Below are positions 8,856 to 21,936 of a stretch of DNA of 64,000 nt, in pieces. The translations under genes and the position numbers were made by a program. The notes under the pieces were generated by a model. The model searched no databases. It was given only the letters and a program-made list of their open reading frames with translations, and was not told the DNA's origin. How positions within the stretch are numbered: the stretch's first letter is position 1; every line of letters begins with the position of its first letter. The DNA is from Propionivibrio soli (GTDB lineage Bacteria > Pseudomonadota > Gammaproteobacteria > Burkholderiales > Rhodocyclaceae). The stretch lies in contig NZ_JANZKY010000012.1 of the NCBI RefSeq assembly GCF_025770765.1, forward strand, positions 62,001 through 126,000, in the 5' to 3' direction.

Positions 8856-10250
8856 ATGACGGAACTGCAAACAGGATTGGTCGGGCTCGGCGCCCTCGCT
8901 GTCGTCGGCGTTCTCGCCTACAACAAGTGGCAGGAGTACCGGCACAGGAAAGTCGCCGAGCAGGTTCTGGAGGCACGCCACAAGGATGTGCTTCTTGACG
9001 ATCGCGCCAACGCCGCCGAGGAGCCGGTGGCCGAAATCGAACCGGGGCTCATGCCCCGGCGCAATACTATGGAAACGAGCGAGCAGCCGACTGCGATTCC
9101 AACGGCGAGGACAAGCGGAAACCGGCCGGTGCCGGTTGACCCCTCCGAACGTATCGAACCCGTTTTTCATGCTGAACCGGTGCTTGAGCCAACGGAGGTG
9201 TTGCCGGACAAAAGCTTGCTGCCCGTCGAGCCTCCCGCAACCAGGCAAGGCGCACAGCCCGATGCACCGGCTATCGCTACGCGATTGGCTGACCGAGCAG
9301 ACGAGTCGGTGGTTGATCCTGGAAGAACCGTAGCCGCAGCGGCCGGTTCGGCCGGTACCAATGAGCCGGATCGGCGAGATCCAAGCCTCGCCAGCGGAAC
9401 TCAAGAGGCGGCGGATGCCGTCGAACCGACGCACCTGCTTTCTCCTATGATCGACTATGTCGCTGTGCTGGAAGCGGCCGATGCAGCCCCTGCCAAGCAA
9501 ATTCTCGCTTCGCAACGCCCGGCGTTGGCTCGCGTGCGCAAGCCGGTGCATTGGATCGGCTACAACGAACAGGTACGGGAGTGGGAACCGATCTCAGAAG
9601 ACAGCCAGACTTTTTACCGGCGAGTCAGGGCGGGGTTGCAAGTTGTCAATCGACAAGGGCCCGTCAAGGACGTTGATCTTGCGACGTTCTGTACGGCCAT
9701 GCAGGACCTCGCTGACGAGTTGATGGCCGTAGTCGATCTTCCGGCTCGGCAACCTGCGCTGCAGGCCGCGGCGACCCTCGACGAGTTCTGTGCCAACGTG
9801 GATATCCAAATCGGCATCAACGTGGTTAGCCAGGGGCAGGTTTTCCAGGGAACCAAGCTCCGAGCGCTGGCGGAGTCGGCAGGCATGGTGATGGATGGCA
9901 ATGGGCGTTTCGTGCGTTTTGACGATGACGGCAACCTTCTATATGCCATGATCAACGTCGAAGATACGCGCTTTGTGCCCGAGGCAATGAAGAACATGGG
10001 GACCCACGGAGTGACCTTCCTTCTCGATGTTCCCTGCGTTTCCCACGGTGAACGTGTATTCAATCAGATGGTGGATCTTGCGCGGCGCTTTGCAGACGTA
10101 CTGCATGGCGTGCTCGTCGACGACAACCGCCGTCCGCTCTCGGAAGCGGCGCTTGAGCCGATTCGTCGTCAGGTAGCCCAATTCCAGGCGACGATGGCGG
10201 CCCAAGGACTGCACGCCGGCGGCCCGCTCGCCCGTCGTCTTTTTTCCTGA
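8856..10250 (+). CDS. zipA: ZipA-like cell division protein
   Basis: A 464-residue bitopic membrane protein. One N-terminal transmembrane helix (about residues 6-22, GLVGLGALAVVGVLAY) is followed by a charged segment, a variable P/E/A-rich linker to about residue 190, and a C-terminal ZipA FtsZ-binding domain. The domain is recognisable from IQIGINVVSQGQVFQGTKL, GVTFLLDVPCVSHGERVFN and GVLVDDNRRPLSEAAL. ZipA tethers FtsZ to the membrane at the division site. Position just before ligA is the classical zipA neighbourhood. The sequence is divergent from enterobacterial ZipA and the linker is longer, so functional equivalence is inferred. Confidence 0.85.
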   Translation: MTELQTGLVGLGALAVVGVLAYNKWQEYRHRKVAEQVLEARHKDVLLDDRANAAEEPVAEIEPGLMPRRNTMETSEQPTAIPTARTSGNRPVPVDPSERIEPVFHAEPVLEPTEVLPDKSLLPVEPPATRQGAQPDAPAIATRLADRADESVVDPGRTVAAAAGSAGTNEPDRRDPSLASGTQEAADAVEPTHLLSPMIDYVAVLEAADAAPAKQILASQRPALARVRKPVHWIGYNEQVREWEPISEDSQTFYRRVRAGLQVVNRQGPVKDVDLATFCTAMQDLADELMAVVDLPARQPALQAAATLDEFCANVDIQIGINVVSQGQVFQGTKLRALAESAGMVMDGNGRFVRFDDDGNLLYAMINVEDTRFVPEAMKNMGTHGVTFLLDVPCVSHGERVFNQMVDLARRFADVLHGVLVDDNRRPLSEAALEPIRRQVAQFQATMAAQGLHAGGPLARRLFS

Positions 10251-10268
10251 TTCGGGATAACGGGATAA

Positions 10269-13175
<2,907 letters not shown>

Positions 13176-13179
<4 letters not shown>

Positions 13180-13724
13180 CAACACCACACCTGGCGCGGG
13201 ATCTTCTCGACGTCGCAGACGTAATCCATACGGCGGAGGAAGTCGCTGCCGGCGTTTCTCGCGTCGCGAAAGAAATTACAGAAAAATTGGGAGACTGCAA
13301 TCCGCTGTTGCTCTGCGTGATGAGCGGCGGCGTACCCTTTGCCGGTCACCTCATGACGCAACTCGATTTCCCGCTGGAGTTCGATTACATGCACGTAACC
13401 CGATACGGGCAGGATACGTCAGGCGGTGCATTGTCCTGGCGGTCGGCTCCCTGGACGCCGGTCAAGGATAGAACGGTCCTCATTCTCGATGACATCCTCG
13501 ATGAAGGGCTGACACTCGCGGCCATTGTGGAGCGCATGAACGAACTCGGGGCCAAGGCCTGCTATACCGCGGTCGCCACCGACAAGCTGAACGGAAAAAA
13601 GAAGCCGATCAAAGCGGATTTCGTTGCACTGACGGTCCCCGACCGTTTCGTCTTCGGTTACGGCATGGACGTCCGCGGCCTGTACCGCAACTTGCCGGCC
13701 ATTTACGCTATGAAGGAAGAGTGA
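13176..13724 (+). CDS. hpt: Hypoxanthine-guanine phosphoribosyltransferase
   Basis: A 182-residue purine salvage enzyme that converts hypoxanthine (and guanine) plus PRPP to IMP/GMP. The PRPP-binding motif is [30 protein letters not shown] is the N-terminal PPi loop, and [19 protein letters not shown] the C-terminal base-binding region. Start ATG at 13176 overlaps the galU stop (ATGA). It is followed after one base by the methylthioinosine phosphorylase gene, whose product is hypoxanthine, so the pair forms a two-step salvage route. Confidence 0.92.
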
Positions 13725-13725
13725 A

Positions 13726-14481
13726 ATGCTAGCGGTGATTGGTGGCACCGGGCTATCACAGCTGGGTAATCTTGACGTGTCGCATCGCGAAGTTTTGCGA
13801 ACGCCTTACGGAGAACCTTCCGGTGCCGTCACCTTCGGGCAGATCGCCGGCCAGCCGGTTGCTTTCCTCGCGCGCCACGGCTACGGACACACGATCCCGC
13901 CGCATCAGGTGAACTATCGGGCGAATATCTGGGCGCTTCACCATCGAGGAGCGCTCGGAATTATTTCAGTCGCCTCCGTAGGCTCAATCCGGGCCGATCT
14001 GAAGCCGGGCGATATCGTCGTTCCGAATCAGATCATCGACTATACCTGGGGGAGGAAGGGTTCCTATTTCGAAGGCCAAGGAGCGAAGGTGACGCACATC
14101 GACTTTACCGAACCCTATGATCGGGCATTGCGCGCAATGCTTGTTGCGTCAGCCGGAGAGATCGGTTTGCCGATTTGCGACGGCGCGGTTTACGGAGCGA
14201 CTCAGGGACCGCGTCTGGAGACGGCTGCCGAGATTAATCGCTACGAACGCGACGGTGTGGATATTGTCGGCATGACCGGAATGCCAGAAGCCGCTCTCGC
14301 TCGGGAACTCGGTGTTCCATACGCCGCGATCAGCGTCGTTGCCAATTTTGCGGCCGGGCGTGGGGACAGTCGCGACGGCATTAGTTTCGAAGCGATCGAG
14401 GGCGTGCTGGTAGAGTCGATGGGGCACGTTCGGGCCATCATTGAACGCTTGGTGACACGTGGCAATCCGGCCCGTTCTTAA
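13726..14481 (+). CDS. S-methyl-5'-thioinosine phosphorylase (MTAP/PNP family 2)
   Basis: A 251-residue trimeric-type nucleoside phosphorylase. [34 protein letters not shown] (phosphate loop) and [15 protein letters not shown] are PNP/MTAP signatures. The end of the active site reads [12 protein letters not shown] rather than the D-Y-D motif of adenosine-type MTA phosphorylases; that fits the proteobacterial 6-oxo methylthioinosine enzymes described in Pseudomonas. The reaction yields hypoxanthine plus 5-methylthioribose 1-phosphate, and the adjacent hpt would recycle the hypoxanthine. An MTA deaminase would be needed elsewhere. The stop overlaps the start of def by 23 bases. Confidence 0.85.
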   Translation: MLAVIGGTGLSQLGNLDVSHREVLRTPYGEPSGAVTFGQIAGQPVAFLARHGYGHTIPPHQVNYRANIWALHHRGALGIISVASVGSIRADLKPGDIVVPNQIIDYTWGRKGSYFEGQGAKVTHIDFTEPYDRALRAMLVASAGEIGLPICDGAVYGATQGPRLETAAEINRYERDGVDIVGMTGMPEAALARELGVPYAAISVVANFAAGRGDSRDGISFEAIEGVLVESMGHVRAIIERLVTRGNPARS

Positions 14482-14998
14482 GATGGGCGACCCACGATTG
14501 TGGGACATCGCCCAGCCAGTAAAGAGCTTTGACACGCCGGAATTACGCGCGCTTCTCGCCGATATGGAAGAGACCATGCGGGCGCTGGACGGCGTTGGAC
14601 TCGCCGCTCCGCAGATTGGAGTTGGGCTTCGTGTTGTCGTCTTCGGGTTTGAAACCAATCCGCGATATCCGGATGAAGAAGGTATCCCTTACACCGTGTT
14701 GGTCAACCCGGTATTGGAACCACTTTCTGAAGCTATTGAAGAGGGCTGGGAGGGATGTCTGTCCGTGCCTGGTTTGCGTGGCCTAGTGCCGCGCTGGCGC
14801 GATCTGCGCTACTCCGGCTTCGATGCACGGGGTGGCGCGATCGACCGAACCGTCACCGGCTTCCACGCGCGCGTCGTCCAGCACGAATGCGACCACCTCG
14901 ACGGCGTCCTTTACCCGCTACGGATCAAAGACTTGCGGTCGTTCGGCTTTTCCGATGTGCTAAACGGCAACGACGCAGGCAGGGAAGAGCCCCGCTGA
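14459..14998 (+). CDS. def: Peptide deformylase
   Basis: Removes the N-formyl group from nascent proteins; an Fe/Zn hydrolase of 179 residues. All three deformylase motifs are intact: [10 protein letters not shown] (45-54), EGCLS with metal ligand C100, and HECDH (142-146) with the other two ligands and the catalytic glutamate. The start is GTG at 14459 (reading [14 protein letters not shown]), 23 bases inside the preceding gene, so it is likely translationally coupled. This looks like a second-type Def rather than the fmt-linked copy, because fmt and rsmB are not adjacent. Confidence 0.93.
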   Translation: MAIRPVLKMGDPRLWDIAQPVKSFDTPELRALLADMEETMRALDGVGLAAPQIGVGLRVVVFGFETNPRYPDEEGIPYTVLVNPVLEPLSEAIEEGWEGCLSVPGLRGLVPRWRDLRYSGFDARGGAIDRTVTGFHARVVQHECDHLDGVLYPLRIKDLRSFGFSDVLNGNDAGREEPR

Positions 14999-15120
14999 CA
15001 ACGCGGGAAGCGCGTCCCCGCTCTGCCGAGGCGAAAAGGCCCGGGACAGGCTGCTAGCGGTAGTAAACACTGCGCAAAACCGTTCGCTTTGCCCGTCCCG
15101 GTGGCCGCATGACACACCTC

Positions 15121-15318
15121 TTACGGCGTGGTGCCCATACCTGTGCCTCCCGATTCCGTATTTGACGTGTTGCCTTGTTGCGAAGATTGGGAATTGGTTC
15201 CCAGATACTCACCGTTTGGTCCTCTGTTACTAGCCGGCACACTGCTATCGGACATTCCAGAGCTTGCACATCCCGCAAGTCCGGCGACAATTCCTAATGC
15301 TATGATCAGCTTGCGCAT
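15121..15318 (-). CDS. Small lipoprotein, unknown function
   Basis: A 65-residue protein with a lipoprotein signal: MRKLIIALGIVAGLAGCASS, lipobox LAGC with C17 as the lipidated residue. The rest is a polar S/G/T/N-rich stretch with no recognised domain. A good ribosome binding site (AGGAAAGGAATCACC) precedes the ATG at 15318, which supports translation. It stands alone between def and the divergent hydrolase. No function can be assigned. Confidence 0.7.
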   Translation of the reverse strand: MRKLIIALGIVAGLAGCASSGMSDSSVPASNRGPNGEYLGTNSQSSQQGNTSNTESGGTGMGTTP

Positions 15319-15508
15319 GGTGATTCCTTTCCTAAAAAACGGTTGCTAGCCGGTTCCACGGACGGCGAATTTGCCGGCGCGGGGAGTGGCCCGTGCTGCT
15401 AAGCTCTTGGCCCAACAGGCCGGGCCGCTCTTCTTTTTCGACCGAACCCGAAAACCCGGATTCAGGCCAAAAGTCTTCGTAATGAATATCTGTAAGAAGT
15501 GAAGTAGC

Positions 15509-16165
15509 GTGGTAGTGAGCAATACACCCGCTTCCGCGGAGGAGGACATCGTTGTCCTCGTGCATGGCCTTTGGATGCACGCCGTTGTGTTTGTTGTCCT
15601 TGCGCGTTGGCTGCGTAGGCAAGGGCTCGACGTACGTTGTTTTTCCTATGCGTCGGTAAGCCGGGATCTCGACACCAATAGCGAAGCTTTGGCCCGATTC
15701 GTAGCGGCCATTCCTGGGCGGCAACGAATTCATCTTGTGGGCCACAGCCTTGGCGGCCTTGTGATCCTCGGCATGCTGGCGAGAGGCGCTGATCCACGAA
15801 TTGCTCGAGCCGTGCTGATGGGTTCGCCCTGCAACGGTAGTCATTGCGCCTCGACGCTTCTGCGTACGCCGTTGTCGCCCGTCATCGGCCGTTCGATCGC
15901 ACAGGCCCTTGTGCGCCGAGAATGGCCGTTCTCCCCGCAAATCCAAATCGGCATCCTTTCCGGCATTGGCGGAATCGGGATGGGCCGGATCATTCCTGGT
16001 CTGGCGGTTCCGAATGACGGTGTCGTGACCGTGAAAGAGACCTTCCTTTCCGGTTGCGCGGAGCGCATTACACTGCCCGTCAGCCATTCCGCAATGCTGT
16101 TTTCCAAAGCTTGTGCCGAACAGGTGTCGGCTTTTCTGTTGGCGGGTCACTTTGTTCATGAATAG
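15509..16165 (+). CDS. Alpha/beta-fold hydrolase (lipase/esterase-like)
   Basis: A 218-residue cytoplasmic hydrolase. IVVLVHGLWMH near residue 14 is the oxyanion-hole region, GHSLGG carries the nucleophile S80, VPNDGVVTV supplies the likely acid, and PVSHSAMLF the histidine, so the triad is complete. It resembles the small PGAP1/lipase-like hydrolases. GTG at 15509 is used here; a second GTG at 15515 is possible. The stop overlaps the start of the metallopeptidase gene by 8 bases, indicating an operon. Substrate unknown. Confidence 0.8.
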   Translation: MVVSNTPASAEEDIVVLVHGLWMHAVVFVVLARWLRRQGLDVRCFSYASVSRDLDTNSEALARFVAAIPGRQRIHLVGHSLGGLVILGMLARGADPRIARAVLMGSPCNGSHCASTLLRTPLSPVIGRSIAQALVRREWPFSPQIQIGILSGIGGIGMGRIIPGLAVPNDGVVTVKETFLSGCAERITLPVSHSAMLFSKACAEQVSAFLLAGHFVHE

Positions 16166-17249
16166 GTTCCGTTGGCATCTTGTCCTCGCGACTTGCCTCA
16201 TTTCCGGGTGTTCCAGCTTGAGCTATTACTCGCAAGCCGTCAGTGGGCACGTGGAAGTCATGCTTGCTTCACGGCCGATCGCCGAAGTGATCGAGGATCC
16301 GGCGTGTACCCCCGAGTTGCGACTTAAACTGGAAGAAGTCCGGGCCATCCGAGATTTTGCGAGCCGCGAACTCGGGTTGCCGGATAACAACAGTTACCGT
16401 TCGTATGCCGATTTGAGGCGTCCGTACGTGACGTGGAACGTCTTCGCGGCACCTGAGTTCTCGCTGCATATGCAAACGTGGTGCATGCCTTTCGTCGGAT
16501 GTGTCGGCTATCGGGGCTTCTACAACAAGGATGACGCGGACGCCCTGGCCAAGGAACTCAAGAGCCAAGGGTTCGACACCTACGTGGGGGGTGTTCCGGC
16601 CTACTCCACGCTCGGTTACTTCAGCGATCCCGTGCTCAATACGTTCTTGAAATCGAACAGTATTGATATGGCGCGGTTGATCTTCCATGAGTTGGCGCAT
16701 CAGGTGCTCTACGTTGAGGGTGACACGGTTTTCAATGAATCCTTCGCTACCGCCGTGGAAAACGAAGGACTACGCAAATGGTTGGCGGCAAGAAATGATC
16801 CCGGGCTTTGGGAGAAGGTCACCGGACACTACGAGCAAAAGTCGGCTTTTGTTGATTTTGTGAGCGGTTATCGCGCCAAGCTGAAGGCGATCTATAGCAG
16901 CGGTCTGCCAGTTGCCCAGAAGCGGGAGGCCAAGGAGTCGGTACTGTCCGAAATGAAGGAGAACTATCTTGCGGCACAAGAGGCAGCAGGGCAGCCTCCC
17001 GTGTACAAGTACTGGCTCGACAAAGATCTGAACAATGCGAAGCTTGCGTCGCTCGCTCTATACACGCAGTGGCTTCCAGCCTTTGAAACAATACTTGAGG
17101 AGGAGGGGCGGGATTTGCCGAAGTTTTATGCGCGCGTTTCCGAGCTTGCGCAGATGCCGACAGCTGAGCGAAATGTTGCCCTCAGGCGAATGCGAGGTCT
17201 TCAGACGGCAAAGACACTCGAGGTCGCCGCCTCATCGCCGGGGCATTGA
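16158..17249 (+). CDS. Lipoprotein putative aminopeptidase (PF10023 type)
   Basis: A 363-residue predicted zinc metallopeptidase anchored as a lipoprotein. The N-terminus is a signal peptide ending in the lipobox LISGC (C18). The zinc motif is HELAH (177-181), followed by NESFATAVE with the likely third ligand glutamate. This combination, and phrases such as YFSDPVLNTF, match the proteobacterial 'putative aminopeptidase' family (COG4324), for which activity is predicted rather than well tested. ATG at 16158 is inside the end of the hydrolase gene. The C-terminal part is helical and charged. Confidence 0.85.
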   Translation: MNRFRWHLVLATCLISGCSSLSYYSQAVSGHVEVMLASRPIAEVIEDPACTPELRLKLEEVRAIRDFASRELGLPDNNSYRSYADLRRPYVTWNVFAAPEFSLHMQTWCMPFVGCVGYRGFYNKDDADALAKELKSQGFDTYVGGVPAYSTLGYFSDPVLNTFLKSNSIDMARLIFHELAHQVLYVEGDTVFNESFATAVENEGLRKWLAARNDPGLWEKVTGHYEQKSAFVDFVSGYRAKLKAIYSSGLPVAQKREAKESVLSEMKENYLAAQEAAGQPPVYKYWLDKDLNNAKLASLALYTQWLPAFETILEEEGRDLPKFYARVSELAQMPTAERNVALRRMRGLQTAKTLEVAASSPGH

Positions 17250-17327
17250 GTTTCACTTATCGCAATCAGTTGCGCCGGTACGCGCTACTTGCCGTGCGTA
17301 AAGGGGCGGGGAACGGCCTGCCTTGGC

Positions 17328-19904
17328 TTAGGCTTTCAGCTGCTCCATCAATTCGGCTTCAAGCTTGATCCGGTTAGCGCTGTCCGCGAGGTCACCGCCC
17401 GTGATCAAGAACGTGTCCTCGACACGTTCCCCAAGCGTAGCGATCTTCGCGGTGTGCAAATCCGCCTTGTGTGCAGCCAATGTCATCGCCACGGTATACA
17501 AAAGTCCCGGGCGGTCCGCCGCGCTGACGGAGAGGACGAATTGGTCGCCTTTCTCGTTGGGTTCGACCATCACCTGCGGTTGAATGGGGAAGTGCTTCAC
17601 CTGACGCGATAGACGGCCGCCCGAAGGCGCCTCCGGCGGTCCCTGACGTGTGAGCCGGTCTGTCAACTCATGTTCGACGTAACTGATCATGTCCCGGTCG
17701 CTGCCGCGGCCGCTCACGTCGAGAAGCTTGAAACTGTCCAGGGCATATCCATGACGGGTCGTGTGGATCTTCGCGTCGATGATGTTGTACCCGGCGCGGC
17801 TGAAGAAACCGACTATGCGTGCAAACAAGTCCCGCTGGTCGCGCGTGTATGCCATGACCTCGATCCCGTCGCCAAAGGGGTTGAGCCGGGCTTTTACTGC
17901 CGGTTTGTCCGCGGCTACCCGGTAGTAAAGGGCGCGGGTATGCCAGGCAATTTCATCCGCCGAGTGGCGAAGGAAGTAAACCGTATCGAGTTGGCTCCAA
18001 AGTTTTTCGTGGGCATTTTCGGGAAGCGCAAGATAGCGCATGAGGCGCATCGCTTCCTGCTGCCTTTCCTCAATGACGCCTTGTTTGACTGGGGTTTCTC
18101 CACCAGATAGAAGGAGCTTGCGCGTCTGCTTGAAGAGATCCTCAAGCAGCTGTCCCTTCCAAGAATTCCATACCTTCGGACTTGTGCCCCGGATGTCGGC
18201 GACCGTGAACAGATACAAGGCCGTCAGGTGCCGTTCATCTCCCACTGCCGTTGCAAAGGCCGATAGCACGTCCGGGTCGCTGAAGTCCTTTTTCTGCGCC
18301 ACGTTCGACATCACGAGGTGGTTGCGGACTAGCCAAACAATCAGTTCCGTGTTGGCAGGATCGAGGAAGTGGGCATCGCAGAACTCCTGCGCGTCGACCG
18401 CGCCTAGTTCCGAGTGACCGCCACCGCGGCCCTTGGCGATATCGTGAAAAATCGCCGCGATATACAGGAGCCAGGGGCGATCGAAATCACCGATCAGCTG
18501 ACTGCAGAACGGGTATTCGTGCGTGTATTGGGTTTCCGAGAAGCGGCGCAGGTTGCGCAGCACGTGCATCGTGTGTTGGTCGACGGTGTATGCGTGGAAG
18601 AGATCATGTTGCATCTGGCCCACGATGGTGCCGAAGTTGGGCAGGTACCGACCGAGGATGTCGAATTGGTTCATCCTCCTCAATTCATGCAAGACTCCCC
18701 TCGGTTGCTTGAACAATTCGACGAAATTGGCCTTGTTCCTCGGATCGTTGCGAAAGTCTTCGTCGATCAGTCGGCGCGCCCGCCACAATAGGCGGATTGT
18801 CCGCGCCGTCATGCCCTTCAATTCGGGGTGTTGCTGCATGACCAGAAAGGCTTCGAGAATTGCGCTTGGCGTTTCGGTGAATACGTTCTCGTCTACAATG
18901 TCGAGCAACTGATGTGCGTTCTGGAACCGTTCGTTGATCGGTTCTGGGGCATGGTCGGGCGAGGGAAAGATGACCGCGCCCATGTTCTGCAGAATGATTG
19001 TGTTGAGTTGCATTACCGTCTTCGCCGTCCGGTAATACTCTTGCATCAGTTGTTCGCTGGCCCGCTTCGTCCGGGTTGACGGGAAACCAAGCTGTTCCGC
19101 AAGTGCTGTCTGATAGTCGAACAGCAACCGATCTTCGCGGCGGCCGACGTGCAAGTGCAACTGAATGCGCAGCCGCTGCAGAAAAAGTTCCCGCCTCTCC
19201 AGGCCTTGCTGTTCCTGCTGAGTGATGAAACCGTGCGCACGCAAATCCTGCCAAGAATTTCCATACCCAGCGACTTCCGCGATCCACAAAATCGTTTGCA
19301 GGTCGCGTAATCCTCCTGGGCTCTCCTTGCAGTTAGGCTCCAGACTGTAGGGCGACTCCTGGAAGCGCAGATAGCGCTCTCCTTGCTCGATGCGCTTGGT
19401 GTGGAAAAAAACCTGAGGCTGAAGCTGCTCGCGAAAGGCCCGCACCATTTCAGAGAAAAGCGCTTCGTTGCCCGTGATCAGGCGCGTCTCGACGAGTGCC
19501 GTCTGTACTGTCAGATCCCCGGCCGCCTCGCCCAGGCATTCAGCGACAGTCCGCACGCTATGGCCGATATCAAGTCCAATGTCCCAGAACAGGCCGACGA
19601 GGGTTTCGAGTTGCGCGGCGAGGTCCCGGTCAGGCGGAGAAGGCAGCAGGATGAGCAGGTCGACGTCGGATGCCGGGTACATCTCTCCACGGCCGTAACC
19701 TCCAACGGCGACGAGGGCAAGAGAATCGGGGAACGATAACTCCGCCCACAACTCCGTGAGGACAGCGTCGATGAGTTGCGTTCGCTCGCGAAGAAGGCGT
19801 GGGGCGTCCGGGTGCTCCAGATAACGTTCCCGAGTGCTTGCTTGTTCGGATTGCAAGCGGCCTTTGTACCGGGATAGTAAGTCCTGCCGCGCCGAACCTT
19901 CCAT
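17328..19904 (-). CDS. glnD: Bifunctional [protein-PII] uridylyltransferase / uridylyl-removing enzyme
   Basis: GlnD senses glutamine and uridylylates or deuridylylates PII proteins to control nitrogen metabolism. Domains in this 858-residue protein: nucleotidyltransferase ([19 protein letters not shown], with the GxGxxD-type metal site), a helical linker, an HD phosphohydrolase domain ([18 protein letters not shown]), and two ACT domains at the C-terminus ([19 protein letters not shown] and [18 protein letters not shown]). Start ATG at 19904 overlaps the map stop as TAATG; an alternative start 27 bases upstream would be inside map. Intact and of normal length. Confidence 0.96.
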   Translation of the reverse strand: MEGSARQDLLSRYKGRLQSEQASTRERYLEHPDAPRLLRERTQLIDAVLTELWAELSFPDSLALVAVGGYGRGEMYPASDVDLLILLPSPPDRDLAAQLETLVGLFWDIGLDIGHSVRTVAECLGEAAGDLTVQTALVETRLITGNEALFSEMVRAFREQLQPQVFFHTKRIEQGERYLRFQESPYSLEPNCKESPGGLRDLQTILWIAEVAGYGNSWQDLRAHGFITQQEQQGLERRELFLQRLRIQLHLHVGRREDRLLFDYQTALAEQLGFPSTRTKRASEQLMQEYYRTAKTVMQLNTIILQNMGAVIFPSPDHAPEPINERFQNAHQLLDIVDENVFTETPSAILEAFLVMQQHPELKGMTARTIRLLWRARRLIDEDFRNDPRNKANFVELFKQPRGVLHELRRMNQFDILGRYLPNFGTIVGQMQHDLFHAYTVDQHTMHVLRNLRRFSETQYTHEYPFCSQLIGDFDRPWLLYIAAIFHDIAKGRGGGHSELGAVDAQEFCDAHFLDPANTELIVWLVRNHLVMSNVAQKKDFSDPDVLSAFATAVGDERHLTALYLFTVADIRGTSPKVWNSWKGQLLEDLFKQTRKLLLSGGETPVKQGVIEERQQEAMRLMRYLALPENAHEKLWSQLDTVYFLRHSADEIAWHTRALYYRVAADKPAVKARLNPFGDGIEVMAYTRDQRDLFARIVGFFSRAGYNIIDAKIHTTRHGYALDSFKLLDVSGRGSDRDMISYVEHELTDRLTRQGPPEAPSGGRLSRQVKHFPIQPQVMVEPNEKGDQFVLSVSAADRPGLLYTVAMTLAAHKADLHTAKIATLGERVEDTFLITGGDLADSANRIKLEAELMEQLKA

Positions 19905-20719
19905 TATGACCGTCCCAGTCCTTCGATCCATTCCGGTGGCAGGCGAGCCCCCGCCGACAATGTCAACACCTCAAAACCGGACTCAGTAACGAGTACCGTA
20001 TGTTCCCATTGTGCGGAAAGACTGTGGTCCTTCGTAACGATGGTCCAGCCGTCGGCCAACTCCCTGATCGCGGCTTTGCCGGCGTTGATCATCGGCTCGA
20101 TGGTGAAGATCATGTTCGGCCTCAGCTGGATGCCGGTCCCCGCTTTCCCATAATGCACCACCTGAGGATCTTCGTGGAATTGTGCGCCGATGCCGTGACC
20201 GCAGAATTCACGTACCACCGAGTAGCCTGCATTCTCCGCGTGCGCTTGAATTGCTTGACCGATATCGCCAAGGTGTCCGCCTGGCTTGACTTGGGCGATA
20301 CCGAGCCAGAGACACTCGAAGGTTACCTCACACAAGCGCTTGGCCTGGATTGATGCATCGCCAACCTGGAACATGCGGCTTGTATCGCCGTGGTACCCGT
20401 CCTTGATCGTAGTGATATCGATGTTGAGGACGTCGCCATTCTTGAGTTGCCTATCGCCCGGCACTCCATGACACACCTGGTGGTTTACCGAAATGCAGGT
20501 CGCTTTCGGATAGGGCTTGTAGCCAGGTGGCGCGTAGTTAAGCGGAGCGGGGATGCAACCTTGCACGTCTTCCATGAACTCGTGACACAAGCGATCCAGT
20601 TCCCCTGTCGTTACGCCGGGGACCACGAACGGGGCAATGTAGTCAAGGACTTCGGCCGCCAAACGGCCGGCAACCCGCATTTTTTCGATTTCTGCGGGTG
20701 TCTTGAGGGAAATACTCAT
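19904..20719 (-). CDS. map: Type I methionine aminopeptidase
   Basis: Removes the initiator methionine from nascent proteins. 271 residues, cytoplasmic. The five metal ligands are visible: two aspartates in [19 protein letters not shown], histidine in [15 protein letters not shown], and glutamates in FTIEPMIN and [12 protein letters not shown]. Start ATG at 20719 ([18 protein letters not shown]). It precedes glnD with a one-base overlap and is divergent from rpsB, the usual map/rpsB arrangement in proteobacteria. Confidence 0.96.
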   Translation of the reverse strand: MSISLKTPAEIEKMRVAGRLAAEVLDYIAPFVVPGVTTGELDRLCHEFMEDVQGCIPAPLNYAPPGYKPYPKATCISVNHQVCHGVPGDRQLKNGDVLNIDITTIKDGYHGDTSRMFQVGDASIQAKRLCEVTFECLWLGIAQVKPGGHLGDIGQAIQAHAENAGYSVVREFCGHGIGAQFHEDPQVVHYGKAGTGIQLRPNMIFTIEPMINAGKAAIRELADGWTIVTKDHSLSAQWEHTVLVTESGFEVLTLSAGARLPPEWIEGLGRS

Positions 20720-21074
20720 CAGTTTTTTAGGGAATTAGCGGGAGGGGTGAAGAAGCGAGGATAAAGTAAGGAACGTTGTTAGGCAATTTGCGGCTGCGAT
20801 GGTTCGCCCCAGGTCTTCGTGCCTGGCATAGCGATCTTCCGGCGCGGTTGGGATGCTCGCCGTCTGGAATTTGTTGGTGAGCAGTGGTACTATTTCGGGG
20901 TTTTGCTGGCGCAAGTCGGTGAAACGTCTCTGCGGGCCCTGAGTGGTCCGCGCGGCGTGCCGGATTTTCCGGTGTGCCAACTACGCACATTTACCCCGTC
21001 AAAGGGTGCTTGCTAAGAGGTGTGGCAGGCGTAGCTGGGTGAATGGTGGATCAACCCTGACAGGAAAGATAAAC
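20720..21074. promoter_or_regulatory. map/rpsB divergent intergenic region and rpsB leader
   Basis: A 355-base non-coding spacer between divergent map and rpsB. No convincing gene is present; the short frames here have no ribosome binding site or family resemblance. A possible -10 (TACTAT, 20888-20893) would give rpsB a leader of roughly 170 bases. Long rpsB leaders that S2 uses for feedback control are known in other proteobacteria, but I cannot confirm a conserved leader structure here. Confidence 0.45.
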
Positions 21075-21812
21075 ATGTCTGCAACCATGCGTCAAATGCT
21101 GGAGGCTGGTGTTCACTTCGGACACCAGACACGCTTCTGGAACCCCAAAATGGCTCAATACATTTTTGGTTCCCGGAGCAAGATTCATATCGTCAATCTC
21201 GAAAAGACGCTTGCCAAGTACAACGAAGCCATGGCCTTCGTTCGCAAGCTGTCATCCAATAAGGGAAATATTCTGTTTGTCGGCACCAAGCGCCAAGCGC
21301 GCGAGATTGTTGCCGAGGAAGCAACCCGAGCAGGCGCTTGCTACGTCGATCAACGCTGGCTGGGTGGGATGCTGACCAACTTCAAGACCATCAAGCAGTC
21401 GATCAAGCGCTTGAAGGACATGGAAACCATGGTCGAGGATGGCTCGCTCGACAAGCTGGGCAAGAAGGAAGCATTGATGATTCAGCGCGAACTTGCCAAG
21501 CTGCAGAAATCGATCGGTGGCATCAAAGAGATGAATACGCTGCCAGACGCCTTGTTCGTAATCGACGTCGGTTATCACAAAATTGCGATCACCGAAGCTA
21601 ACAAGCTGGGTATTCCTGTCATTGCCGTTGTTGATACCAATCATTCCCCTGATGGGGTGGATTACGTGATCCCAGGCAACGACGATTCCTCAAGCGCAAT
21701 CCGCTTGTATGCCCGCGGCGTGGCCGACTCGATTCTTGAAGGCCGTAGTCAGTTTGTCGAGGATATCGTTGCCGCAGCGTCGGGCGATGATTTTGTCGAA
21801 GAAGCGGAGTGA
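21075..21812 (+). CDS. rpsB: 30S ribosomal protein S2
   Basis: S2 of the small ribosomal subunit, 245 residues. The N-terminal [20 protein letters not shown] and the motifs [28 protein letters not shown] and [24 protein letters not shown] (first part) are diagnostic. ATG at 21075 follows GACAGGAAAGATAAAC, a good ribosome binding site. First gene of the rpsB-tsf-pyrH-frr run, with a strong hairpin before tsf. Confidence 0.98.
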   Translation: MSATMRQMLEAGVHFGHQTRFWNPKMAQYIFGSRSKIHIVNLEKTLAKYNEAMAFVRKLSSNKGNILFVGTKRQAREIVAEEATRAGACYVDQRWLGGMLTNFKTIKQSIKRLKDMETMVEDGSLDKLGKKEALMIQRELAKLQKSIGGIKEMNTLPDALFVIDVGYHKIAITEANKLGIPVIAVVDTNHSPDGVDYVIPGNDDSSSAIRLYARGVADSILEGRSQFVEDIVAAASGDDFVEEAE

Positions 21813-21894
21813 GCCAGGAACGGCGATTCTAGCGTTCCGCGTCCCGTCCTAAAGGAACGGAGCTGACACTCTGTTTGACCTGTTTTGAATGCGA

Positions 21895-21916
21895 GCGGCC
21901 GGGAAATCCCGGCCGC
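21895..21916 (+). terminator. rpsB-tsf intercistronic GC-rich hairpin (attenuator candidate)
   Basis: A perfect 10-base inverted repeat, GCGGCCGGGA / TCCCGGCCGC around AA (so 9 pairs plus a tetraloop in practice), lies 21 bases before the tsf start. Only GCTTATACG follows, so there is no T-run and it is not a simple intrinsic terminator. A partial terminator or mRNA-stability element between rpsB and tsf would set the S2 to EF-Ts ratio. Confidence 0.5.
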
Positions 21917-21936
21917 GCTTATACGTGGAGAGAATA

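Noticed and set aside
14993-15013. Stem CCCGC/GCGGG after def as a terminator
   Set aside because: Only 5 pairs and no T-run; too weak to call.
20727-20990. Short minus-strand frames in the map/rpsB spacer
   Set aside because: No ribosome binding site, no domain, biased Pro/Arg composition; treated as non-coding.
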